Part shown: in pieces, positions 35,619 to 44,136 of the stretch
How the letters are laid out: each line of letters begins with the position of its first letter
How positions within the stretch are numbered: position 1 is the stretch's first letter
Source of the DNA: Flavihumibacter solisilvae
GTDB taxonomy: Bacteria > Bacteroidota > Bacteroidia > Chitinophagales > Chitinophagaceae
Direction: 5' to 3'
Assembly (NCBI RefSeq): GCF_000814475.1
Contig: NZ_JSVC01000001.1
Span: 372,001-436,000, forward strand
Length of the DNA: 64,000 nucleotides
Made by a program: the position numbers and the translations under genes
The notes under the pieces: model-generated
Databases searched by the model: none
What the model was told of the DNA's origin: nothing
Seen by the model: the letters and a program-made list of their open reading frames with translations, nothing else

Positions 35619-35933
35619 ATGAACATTTACGTTTCAAATCTGAGCTTCAATGTTGAAGACGAAGACCTGAGAGAATTTTTCACCGAGTATGGTGAAGTAA
35701 CTTCTGCCCGTGTTATCATGGACAAATTCACAAACAAAAGCCGTGGATTCGGTTTTGTTGAAATGCCTGATGATGCAGCTGCCCAGAAAGCGATCGCTGA
35801 ACTGGATGGTGGAATGGTAGAAGGTCGTGCAATCCGTGTATCAGTTGCCAAGCCTCGCGAAGAGCGCAGCAACAACGGTGGTGGTGGTGGAAACAACCGT
35901 CGTTCCTTCAGCAACAGCGGCAGCCGCTGGTAA
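35619..35933 (+). CDS. RNA-binding protein with single RRM domain
   Basis: 104 residues. RNP2 is IYVSNLSF (2-9) and RNP1 is SRGFGFVEM (about 42-50), a complete RRM. The tail is Gly, Asn, Arg and Ser-rich (GGGGGNNRRSFSNSGSRW). Cyanobacterial and Bacteroidota relatives act as RNA chaperones, often induced by cold. A 115-base leader precedes it and ends in an almost pure T/A stretch (35597-35616), which is suitable for temperature- or chaperone-responsive control. Single-gene unit with its own terminator. Confidence 0.93.
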   Translation: MNIYVSNLSFNVEDEDLREFFTEYGEVTSARVIMDKFTNKSRGFGFVEMPDDAAAQKAIAELDGGMVEGRAIRVSVAKPREERSNNGGGGGNNRRSFSNSGSRW

Positions 35934-35953
35934 TTAAAGCTGATCCGATATTA

Positions 35954-35989
35954 AAAAGAGAGACCATCCTTCCGGATGGCCTCTCTTTT
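35954..35989 (+). terminator. Intrinsic terminator after the RRM gene
   Basis: AAAAGAGAG, CCATCC, loop TTCC, GGATGG, CTCTCTTTT: a fifteen-pair stem with one internal mismatch. T-rich on both strands, so it may also serve the convergent gene at 36027. Confidence 0.9.
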
Positions 35990-36026
35990 ATTTTTGAACA
36001 ATGAAATGTGGTTAACAGGCAATCTG

Positions 36027-38441
36027 TCAGTAAACCCTTTCCATCCTGGTAAGTTTCCCCTCTGCATTTATACCTTCAATTACTACCCTTATCTTCCTCG
36101 TGATGTCATTGTTGTAAAAGGTAAAGAACTGTCTTCGGTTATTCTTGTCTGTCATAATGAAAGGATTCCAGTAAAGCGTTGTACGCACATCTTCCTGATC
36201 ATGGTCGGGTGATGGGGTAGAGTAATCCGGGGCGAAGAATTCCCTGTCAGGGGTATAACCCGGGATCTTTGCGAAATCCAGGCCTTTCACATTTTCATTT
36301 GATGAGCCACCTTTTTTGGTGTAAACAGCAATCGCACCACCGGCACCACCACCCGATGCCCCGAAGAAGGGCGGACGGAATACTTTGATCATGGCCACAT
36401 CACTCATTGGGGTATTCTGGATCAACTGAACGTCGCTCTGCATTTCATTTACAAATAATGTTGGCGAGCCCCCTCTCCATGCAAGCTTTGCATTGGAGCC
36501 AAAAACACTAATCTGCAAGCCGGGCACTTTTCCCTGAAGGTAGGTAAGCACTGTCATCGCACCATTGGCAGTAGGATCTCCTTCTGTAATGAAGGTGTAT
36601 CCATTTCCCCCGCGGAACATTCCGGATGAATATTCCTCATCCATCTTTTCCTCCCGGGATTTTTGCTTTGCTTTTACTACGACTCCTTCGAGTGTCTGTA
36701 CCTTGCGCTGGCTCTCCTTCTGGTCAATATTCTTTTGTGCCGACTGAAGGTTTTTATCAAGTGTCGCCTGGTCCTGCAATGGGAATATCAATGGCGGTTG
36801 CTCATCCTTACTGAAATCCGGCCCTTTTTTCAGGAAGTTATTTTTCATATCGATAACTGCCTTACTGGTCAGCACCTTATTTTTATCATTGGTGAACTGG
36901 TAAAAGACCCTTGCGGTGTCATAATAGAATAGTCCGGGTAAAGTGAAGTGTCCATCACGCCCTACCGGGATAATCAGCGCCTGCTGTCCGCCATTTTTTA
37001 AAGACAGGATCCCGCTGAGTTCCCTGTCTATCAGTTCTGTCTTGGAAAGACCTGCTATGGTTCCTTCAAGAGTCAGGTAGTCTTCGGGTTGGTTTCTTAT
37101 AACAGGGAAACGGCCGGCAAGAACGTCTTCCCACCTGAACCTCCGCCATCCATTTGTAAGCATGACAAGATCAAGGTGTTCTTTAACAGAATCGGCTTCG
37201 CTGGAAAAATAGTAACCGGGATCATGAACGTATCCTTTAATATCACTTGTCAGCAGTATTTGAGAGTATATATCGTTCTCGCCCCGGGTAACAGGATTTA
37301 CACCTGCGTCAGTTATGGCTATAGACAGATTACAAATGATCGAATCCGGAACATCCATCTGGATTACATTCTTTGCCCTCTTCTCCGTGCCTTTCACCTG
37401 CACATTCAGGTCCGTTATGAAATAATAGTCCTGTTTGTTGATGAACATGATCCGCTCAGCCAGAGGTTGTTGCTGCTCGTTAAAAATAGTCATCTGCACA
37501 ATGCCGGTGGGCAGGTTCTCAGTCGGTATTACCGCAGTTACAGTCGCTGATTTGGAAAGATTTACTTTGGCCATATAAACCAGTTGCTGTTGCATCTGCG
37601 CCACCACGTAATATAGTCCTGCCTGGTCAGCCGCATCCTCTCTGCGTTTCAGCCCATATTGGATTCCATCCGGGCGATGGATGGCATCGAGGATTATGCC
37701 TTTATCCCTGGGAGCTGGCAATTGCTTCTTTTGTTGCTTTCCATAATGGTCCTGCCAGACGGCAGTATATTGCTCACCCGGCTGAGGCTTTAACAGGAAA
37801 GTTCCCATCCCGTCATGCCTGCTTGAAAAAGAAAGAAGCTTATCACCTTTACTGTTCAGGATGTTTCCTGAAGTCTTGACAGGCAATCCGCGCGGATCTG
37901 TGGCCTTGAAAGCTATGGTTGATTCCAACCCTGTTATCATATCACCACCTTCAGGAAAAAAACTGATGATGTCGGGTTGAATTGTTGCCTGTTTTTTGTT
38001 GCCGGCCTTTTTGCCGGTTAGAATGGGGATTGACTGTACATACAAAAACGCAGAATCAAAGTTCAGCATCCAGCGGGTATAGGCACGCAGAAACAATACC
38101 GAATCCTGGAGCGTGGTAGGCAGTTCGAATGATGCGGCTGCTCCACTTACAACCACGGGAGTAACCTTTCGCTGCACAATTTCCCCCTTCTCATTAATCA
38201 GTTCCGTATATATGTTTTTGCTGATATTCGAAAGTGTGTATGCCGACAACAGGTAGGCTTTCAGCCAGATAGTTTCCCCTGCATTGTAGGCTGCCTTGTC
38301 AAGCTGCACATGTATTTTTTCCTGCGGGTACTGGCTATCGAGCTTCTGAAGAATCGAATCAAAGGACTGGGCCTGTGTTGTCACGGAACAGGCGACTGCC
38401 AACATGAATAAAAGAATCCTGAACATCCTGATCATTTTCAA
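36027..38441 (-). CDS. Macroglobulin-like (MG2) protein with TonB-dependent plug domain, no barrel
   Basis: 804 residues. Signal peptide 1-24 ends in TQAQ. Residues about 40-130 have the MG2 type of alpha-2-macroglobulin repeat (IHVQLDKAAYNAGETIWLKA). A long beta-rich middle follows, and about 590-720 is a TonB-plug-like domain (LEGVVVKAKQKSREEK, TVLTYLQGKVPGLQI, GGAGGAIAVYTKKG). A C-terminal beta-barrel is absent. Proteins of this layout are common in Bacteroidota and probably sit in the periplasm or outer membrane; their task is not known. Confidence 0.8.
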   Translation of the reverse strand: MKMIRMFRILLFMLAVACSVTTQAQSFDSILQKLDSQYPQEKIHVQLDKAAYNAGETIWLKAYLLSAYTLSNISKNIYTELINEKGEIVQRKVTPVVVSGAAASFELPTTLQDSVLFLRAYTRWMLNFDSAFLYVQSIPILTGKKAGNKKQATIQPDIISFFPEGGDMITGLESTIAFKATDPRGLPVKTSGNILNSKGDKLLSFSSRHDGMGTFLLKPQPGEQYTAVWQDHYGKQQKKQLPAPRDKGIILDAIHRPDGIQYGLKRREDAADQAGLYYVVAQMQQQLVYMAKVNLSKSATVTAVIPTENLPTGIVQMTIFNEQQQPLAERIMFINKQDYYFITDLNVQVKGTEKRAKNVIQMDVPDSIICNLSIAITDAGVNPVTRGENDIYSQILLTSDIKGYVHDPGYYFSSEADSVKEHLDLVMLTNGWRRFRWEDVLAGRFPVIRNQPEDYLTLEGTIAGLSKTELIDRELSGILSLKNGGQQALIIPVGRDGHFTLPGLFYYDTARVFYQFTNDKNKVLTSKAVIDMKNNFLKKGPDFSKDEQPPLIFPLQDQATLDKNLQSAQKNIDQKESQRKVQTLEGVVVKAKQKSREEKMDEEYSSGMFRGGNGYTFITEGDPTANGAMTVLTYLQGKVPGLQISVFGSNAKLAWRGGSPTLFVNEMQSDVQLIQNTPMSDVAMIKVFRPPFFGASGGGAGGAIAVYTKKGGSSNENVKGLDFAKIPGYTPDREFFAPDYSTPSPDHDQEDVRTTLYWNPFIMTDKNNRRQFFTFYNNDITRKIRVVIEGINAEGKLTRMERVY

Positions 38442-38468
38442 ATGTAAAAACTAATTTGCTTTCACTCG

Positions 38469-40613
38469 TCAGCGGAACCGCTCAAAGAATTCCCAGGTGC
38501 GAAGCATCTGGTCCATCCGCTGGCGGTTGTTGCCGGTTCGCGTAATCTCGTGTGTTGCACCCGGGTGACGGACATACTCCACAGGCCTGTCAAGAACTTT
38601 CAGGCTCTTGTAAAATTGTTCACTCTGGATCACGCCCGTACGCAGGTCATTTTCACCGTGAAAAATTATATATGGAGTTGTAATGTTGCTGACATAGCTG
38701 ATTGGCGATTCGTGCTCAAGTGTCTGAAGTACATTTGATTCCCAGGGATATCCGCCAAAATAGTTAGGCACAAGACGCCAGGCATTTCCTTCGCCAAAAA
38801 ATGTTCTGAGGTCATACACACCACGCTGGCTGCACGCTGCAGCAAATCTCTTGTCATGACCAAGTATATAACCCACCAGGTAACCGGCATAAGAGCCACC
38901 CGTAACAAACAGGTGAGAAGTGTCGGCCCATCCTTCCGCAATTGTTTTGTCAAGCGAAGTCAGAACATCACTCATGGGTCCGTTACCCCAATCTTTCACA
39001 TTTGCTTTAAGGAACTCAGCACCATAGCCCCCGGAACCCCGGGGATTACTGTACACAACACCATATCCTTTGGCACACCAGTATTGAAATTCATGCCACA
39101 TAGAGCTCTCGCCGGGCCCCCACATGGCAGCTGGACCACCATGGATCTGCAGAAGTAATGGGTATTTTCTGCCCTCAACAAAGCCCGCCGGTTTCATCAC
39201 CCAATATTCAACCGTCAATCCCTTTTCGTTGACGAAGCTGTGCTTTTCAGGCGTTGAGAGGGCCCTGTTGCTTATCCATTCCGAATTGAATTTTGTCAGT
39301 GCCACTTCATTTTTTGCATTGGCATCTGCGAGGTAAAGTTCAAATGGATTTGAATATTTTGTTTTTGAATATGCCAGCCTGTTGCCTGCGACTGCGAGGG
39401 AGCCCACTCCTTCATCACTGGAACCGAGCGTACGGGCTTTTTTCGTTTTAAGTTCATATTGGAGAATGATTGCGCCGCCATTGCTCTGCGCAACGGCATA
39501 GAGAACATCGTCACCTTTCCAGGTAACACTGCCTTTGCTTCTGTCAATTGGAATGTCAAGAATGTCTTTTGCTGACCCTCCAACCGGCATGATGGCAAGG
39601 GTGGGAATGGAAACTGCTCCTGATGGACCATGCTGGAGGGCTATCCATTTACCTCCCGGTGATACAACAGCGCCGGAATAATTATAGTCGTCCCTCACCA
39701 GAAAGCTGCTTAAACCTGATCCATCAACGTTCACTTTGTAAAGTCCACGGGAAAGATTCCGGTCGGGATGCACGGTCTCATCAGCTTCTCCTTCCACCAG
39801 CAATTGTTCGTTATTTACAAACTGGGGATTTCCGAAAGAATTATATCCTTGCGTCAATTGTTTAGATACTGAACCGGGAGTTGCGTTAATCACAAAAACA
39901 TGTGAGAAACTGAGTTCGCCATTTGTCGAAGCTTCTTCCTGGAACTGCAACCGGGTGATTACCTTGGCTTTTTTGTCGGTTTCATTCTGCCGCAGCCAGG
40001 CCCTTGCTTCCTCAACTGATCCGTCTGGGTCAGCTTTTGCTGCCGGTTCCACCAGGTAAGCAGCATTCCTGAATCCTGGTTTTTCGGTTGACCATTTCGG
40101 TAAGTTCCGACCGGGATTCAGAGTAGTGTCATTGGCAAATTCTTTCCAGGGAATGCTTGAAGTAAATGCGATCCGTTTGCCATCAGGACTCCATCTGGGT
40201 GACCCTGCGCCATAGCGGAAGCGCGTTAACTGAACGGCTTCACCGCCCTGGAGGGAGAGCAGGAAAAGTTGCTGCCTGCCATCTATCGAACGTACAAAGA
40301 CCAGTTGCTGGCCATCCGGGCTTAAGGACGGTTGGGAAGAATTTTCACGGGAGGTTGTTAGCTGGCGTGGTTGGGATACACCGTCAGTTCTCACTGACCA
40401 GATCTGCGTATTATACTGGTATTCCCATTTCTTTTCGCCGTCCGGCTCAATACCGGTAAGCGTAAAATACACCGTTGAGCCGTCTGGAGAAAGCTGAACG
40501 CCTCCAGGCTGGCGAATCTTCAGCATATCAGTCAGTTTTACGGAAGACCTATTTGTTTGGGCAACGGAGGTCACTGCAGCCATCCACAAAGCCAGGAAAA
40601 TTATCAGTCTCAT
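38469..40613 (-). CDS. S9-family serine peptidase (prolyl oligopeptidase-like)
   Basis: 714 residues. Signal peptide 1-19. Residues about 35-420 are a beta-propeller with TolB/PD40-like repeats (LSPDGSTVYF, LSPDGQQLVF, WSPDGKRIAF). The C-terminal alpha/beta hydrolase has QIHGGPAAMWG (about 490), nucleophile GGSYAGYLVG (Ser near 570) and catalytic His in HPGATHEI (about 692). It cleaves short peptides in the periplasm, probably as an aminopeptidase. It stands alone, divergent from the AhpD-like gene. Confidence 0.93.
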   Translation of the reverse strand: MRLIIFLALWMAAVTSVAQTNRSSVKLTDMLKIRQPGGVQLSPDGSTVYFTLTGIEPDGEKKWEYQYNTQIWSVRTDGVSQPRQLTTSRENSSQPSLSPDGQQLVFVRSIDGRQQLFLLSLQGGEAVQLTRFRYGAGSPRWSPDGKRIAFTSSIPWKEFANDTTLNPGRNLPKWSTEKPGFRNAAYLVEPAAKADPDGSVEEARAWLRQNETDKKAKVITRLQFQEEASTNGELSFSHVFVINATPGSVSKQLTQGYNSFGNPQFVNNEQLLVEGEADETVHPDRNLSRGLYKVNVDGSGLSSFLVRDDYNYSGAVVSPGGKWIALQHGPSGAVSIPTLAIMPVGGSAKDILDIPIDRSKGSVTWKGDDVLYAVAQSNGGAIILQYELKTKKARTLGSSDEGVGSLAVAGNRLAYSKTKYSNPFELYLADANAKNEVALTKFNSEWISNRALSTPEKHSFVNEKGLTVEYWVMKPAGFVEGRKYPLLLQIHGGPAAMWGPGESSMWHEFQYWCAKGYGVVYSNPRGSGGYGAEFLKANVKDWGNGPMSDVLTSLDKTIAEGWADTSHLFVTGGSYAGYLVGYILGHDKRFAAACSQRGVYDLRTFFGEGNAWRLVPNYFGGYPWESNVLQTLEHESPISYVSNITTPYIIFHGENDLRTGVIQSEQFYKSLKVLDRPVEYVRHPGATHEITRTGNNRQRMDQMLRTWEFFERFR

Positions 40614-40685
40614 TCAGTCGTGTTTGCTCTAAAGTACGAAGCGGTGTAGCAGTTGCCTAAATTTGCTCAGTTAAAATATTCTGAT

Positions 40686-41030
40686 ATGAGCAATTTAGTT
40701 AAGGAGTTTAATGATTACCGCGAGAAAATGAATGAGGTTATCCTGTCAAAAAACAACCTCGTCATGAAAAGGTTGTGGAATCTTGACACTAATACTTACG
40801 AAGAAGGCGCGTTGGATAAGAAGACCAAGGAGATGCTGGGACTTGTTGCAAGTATGGTCTTAAGGTGTGATGACTGTATTAAATACCACCTTGGCAAATG
40901 CCATGAACTTGGCATCACTACCGAAGAAATGTATGAAATATTTGCCGTTGCAAACATTGTCGGAGGTACAATTGTGGTACCCCACACCCGCAGGGCTGCT
41001 GAATATTGGGAAGCGCTTATGGGTTCATAA
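40686..41030 (+). CDS. Carboxymuconolactone decarboxylase / AhpD-like protein
   Basis: 114 residues from ATG 40686. All-helical AhpD fold with the redox pair in RCDDCIKYHLGKC (Cys near 61 and 64) and a following His, the CxxC-H pattern of AhpD-type disulfide reductases rather than decarboxylases. It may reduce peroxiredoxins or act as an alkylhydroperoxidase. Its last 14 bases overlap the convergent DUF5107 gene. Confidence 0.87.
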   Translation: MSNLVKEFNDYREKMNEVILSKNNLVMKRLWNLDTNTYEEGALDKKTKEMLGLVASMVLRCDDCIKYHLGKCHELGITTEEMYEIFAVANIVGGTIVVPHTRRAAEYWEALMGS

Positions 41031-44000
41031 GCGCCTCCAATATACGTTGGTTGGGTTCTTTTTCAGATTCTGATAACGACATGAGATTCTGCTTAAAGAA
41101 TACCGACCTCGCCCATGCGACCAGTTTATTTTCTGGAAAGGCGAGTAGTTGTTGCTGTAGCCATTCGCGGCCTTTGTCAGCTTCATTTAATTCATTATAT
41201 GCCCACGCTGTTACCAGTGTGTTGGAAGCCTGGAAATTCCGTACTGTATTGTCAACGCGGGGATGGAAGCCGGTAATTTGCCTGAGTAGAGCGGCGTTTC
41301 CGGAGCTGTCGTGCATTTTATTCTTGCATTGGTAAGTAAGCCAGCTTTCAAGCCGCAGGTCTATTTCAGAATCATATGGCTTACCAGCTCCGAGGTTTTC
41401 AGGCCATTTTTTTGCTTCCTCAATGAATTGCAATGCCTTTTTATATTTTTTTGCCTGCATCTGTGCTATTGCCTGCATCAGCTTGGCCTCCCTGTAAAGC
41501 TCCCTTCCCTCTGTTGCTCCTTCAAAAGGAATGATCCGGAGTTTCGACAACACGGCATCAGTTTCACTGTACTTTCGGTTAATCAGCAATGTCTTGGCCC
41601 GGAGCATGCCCATTATATAGTTTTCAGGGTGTTCACGGCAAAATCCGGTTATTAATGACAATGCTTCTGCCCGCCTTCCCGTACTGTTATAATATTCAGT
41701 TAATAGTTTTGAATACCGCCAGTCTTTATCAAGTTTAGCGGCATGTTCCAGGTCTTCTCCATAAGACGTGTCATTCATTTGCTTTTTTAGTCCGCTCCTT
41801 ACAATGTAAAACGGTGCAAAATCCGGCTCGTCTGAGCATGACTGTAACAGTTCCAGCGCTTCCTTCAGTCGGTTGCGATCTTTAAAAATTAAAGCGAGGT
41901 GATATTTTAACTGCCAGTGACTTTCTTTCTTCAACAACTTCTCCAGGACTTCGGCTGTTTCTGAACGGAAAGGAAAGGAAAGAAACGGCTGGAAAGCAGT
42001 TGCATGAAGTTTACTGTTATTCAAATATGCCTGCCAGTACTTTTTTTCAGGGGTATCAGGACTCATATCAAGCACTTTAGCAGCTTCAACATTACGACCT
42101 GCAGAATTATACCAGATTGCACATTCGAGAAAAGACTCGTGCGGCATCTCATTCCTGATAATTCCGGCGATATTCGCCTTGTTTTCCCCGGAGGGGTTTG
42201 CAAAGTATTTTTCAAACGCCGCCAGGTGATTCAGCGGGTCCATTTCCAGCACCTTTCCAACTGTTTCAAAAGCCTTCTTCATTTCACCTGCAACGCGGAA
42301 ACTCAATGCCATTAATGATAATGCATTTACATTGTATCCATTGTTTAACATCGCGAGTTGCGCATACTGAATTGCTTTGGACTGATTTTCTTCTTTGATC
42401 CAGATACGGCTTAACTGTGTATAGGCGGCGCTTCGGTATTCCGGTGACAATGCCGCCAGCTCAAATCCATCTTTTGCATCGACATTATTTTTGAGCGCCT
42501 GGTTAACGAGTCCGTAAATGTAATTTGCTGCACCATCATGAGTATTTATAGCGAGCGCCTTCTTTGCCACTGCCAGTGCTTCCGTGTACCTGAAGTTCCT
42601 GTAATACAATTGTGCAAGCTGCACAAGGGCGGGAAAGTAATTCTTTTCCTTTTCCAGAGACTCAAGCAACCTGGACTCAGCCAGCCGGTAATTTTTTTGA
42701 TCTCCCGCTTCCGTGGCCTGCAGGTATAATCCGTAGGCAGAATTCCAATCAAAATCAGCCGGCGCATCAACAGGCCTGCCCAATATATCGGCTTTCGGGT
42801 CAGTTTCAAACCGGAAATCCGACTGCTTGAATGTTACGAGCAGGTCATTGGTTGAATGGGTTTCTTTTATTGAATCAGCAAACGTCTGCATTGGCGACAG
42901 CCGAACGGCCTTTTGATATAAGACCTTGCCCGATGATGAGATTGTTAAAGTGTCGGCCAATGATTGAACCGCGCAGAACCTGATCTTGAGCCATCCGTCT
43001 TCATTATAGAGATTCAGCGCACCTGCCTGGTCGGCTTTTACCATACCTTTCGTCTGAAGTACGGGGTACCAGTATTCAATCCAGCTATCAGTTGCATAAG
43101 GTTGGAATCCCACATGCTTAAAGGGTGTCTGGCTGCTTTTTTCGCTGTTCTGGTTGAATAACCTTCCCGATTGAAGTTCTACATACTGGCCGTTTTTATC
43201 GGTCAGTAATTTTTCCCATATCATTCCCTGGTCTGATAAGCCCCAGATCCAGATCTTGGTACCGGCTTTGCCATCGCGCATTCCAAACCTGACTATACCC
43301 ATTTGATCCTGGTGCCAGTATGCACCTGAGAATTCGGCATGCTTTCCAAATACATGGTATGATTTGTAGCCGCCGAAATTATTCTCTTCGTAGTAAGAGA
43401 TTTTCTTGCCATTATTGTTGACGGGCCATTCCGCATACTCACCGTCATGACCGAGGTACCGGTTGCCTGGATAAATGAATTCAAGGTTGCCGCTGGCTTT
43501 TAGTCCCGCGTTCATCCAATGATAGTATGGTTGTTCAAGTGGCGATGAATTGTGCCAGAATACACGGGTCGTGAAATATGCCCTGTCACGAGGCAGGTTG
43601 ATTTCCATTCTCCAGTAACTTCTGCTGAGTAATTCGAGTACGCCGATAAAACAACTGACGCTTCCATCTGCATTCGTCCTGGTTATATAATCGACTGGCG
43701 TCGCGCAATTCGGTGTGTGACCAATTATTCCGAAATTGGCTTCAAGGCCGCCGCTGGTCCAGGGTCCACGCATGGCGATATCCCTGAATTTCACCACCTC
43801 GTTATTATACAGGAATGGACGGTTTGTCGATTTCTCAATTGCAGTCCAGATCTTTCCACCAATTTCCGGTAGTATCCTTAGCTTAATAAAATCGTTCTCC
43901 AACTCTACAACCTTCCATTCTTTCTGAACTGGTTTTGTAGTAAACCCATCGTACCTGAAATAGGGATATAGAGCTCCTGAGACAGGTATTGGATTGGGGT

Positions 44001-44136
44001 CAGAATAAGGATATGTTGTGAATTTTTCATGTAATTCTTTCACAGTAGCTGGTCCGAACTGCGCAGCTGCTTTCCGGTTTGCGGCTGTCGCCAGAACCAG
44101 TAATATGGCAGTTCTCATTTTTCTGTACGAGATCAT
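41017..44136 (-). CDS. DUF5107 domain protein with C-terminal TPR repeats
   Basis: 1039 residues. Secretion signal in the first 26 residues (ends AAAQ). DUF5107 (about 60-360) has aldose-epimerase-like strands: LENDFIKLRILPEIGGKIW, FGIIGHTPNCATPVDY, YYHWMNAG. Residues about 480-950 are tetratricopeptide repeats (YFPALVQLAQLYYRNFRYTE, AALSPEYRSAAYTQLSRIW). Usually next to sugar-utilisation genes and thought to bind or modify carbohydrate. Starts inside the stop of the hydrolase gene (four-base ATGA overlap), so translation is coupled. Confidence 0.85.
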   Translation of the reverse strand: MISYRKMRTAILLVLATAANRKAAAQFGPATVKELHEKFTTYPYSDPNPIPVSGALYPYFRYDGFTTKPVQKEWKVVELENDFIKLRILPEIGGKIWTAIEKSTNRPFLYNNEVVKFRDIAMRGPWTSGGLEANFGIIGHTPNCATPVDYITRTNADGSVSCFIGVLELLSRSYWRMEINLPRDRAYFTTRVFWHNSSPLEQPYYHWMNAGLKASGNLEFIYPGNRYLGHDGEYAEWPVNNNGKKISYYEENNFGGYKSYHVFGKHAEFSGAYWHQDQMGIVRFGMRDGKAGTKIWIWGLSDQGMIWEKLLTDKNGQYVELQSGRLFNQNSEKSSQTPFKHVGFQPYATDSWIEYWYPVLQTKGMVKADQAGALNLYNEDGWLKIRFCAVQSLADTLTISSSGKVLYQKAVRLSPMQTFADSIKETHSTNDLLVTFKQSDFRFETDPKADILGRPVDAPADFDWNSAYGLYLQATEAGDQKNYRLAESRLLESLEKEKNYFPALVQLAQLYYRNFRYTEALAVAKKALAINTHDGAANYIYGLVNQALKNNVDAKDGFELAALSPEYRSAAYTQLSRIWIKEENQSKAIQYAQLAMLNNGYNVNALSLMALSFRVAGEMKKAFETVGKVLEMDPLNHLAAFEKYFANPSGENKANIAGIIRNEMPHESFLECAIWYNSAGRNVEAAKVLDMSPDTPEKKYWQAYLNNSKLHATAFQPFLSFPFRSETAEVLEKLLKKESHWQLKYHLALIFKDRNRLKEALELLQSCSDEPDFAPFYIVRSGLKKQMNDTSYGEDLEHAAKLDKDWRYSKLLTEYYNSTGRRAEALSLITGFCREHPENYIMGMLRAKTLLINRKYSETDAVLSKLRIIPFEGATEGRELYREAKLMQAIAQMQAKKYKKALQFIEEAKKWPENLGAGKPYDSEIDLRLESWLTYQCKNKMHDSSGNAALLRQITGFHPRVDNTVRNFQASNTLVTAWAYNELNEADKGREWLQQQLLAFPENKLVAWARSVFFKQNLMSLSESEKEPNQRILEALMNP

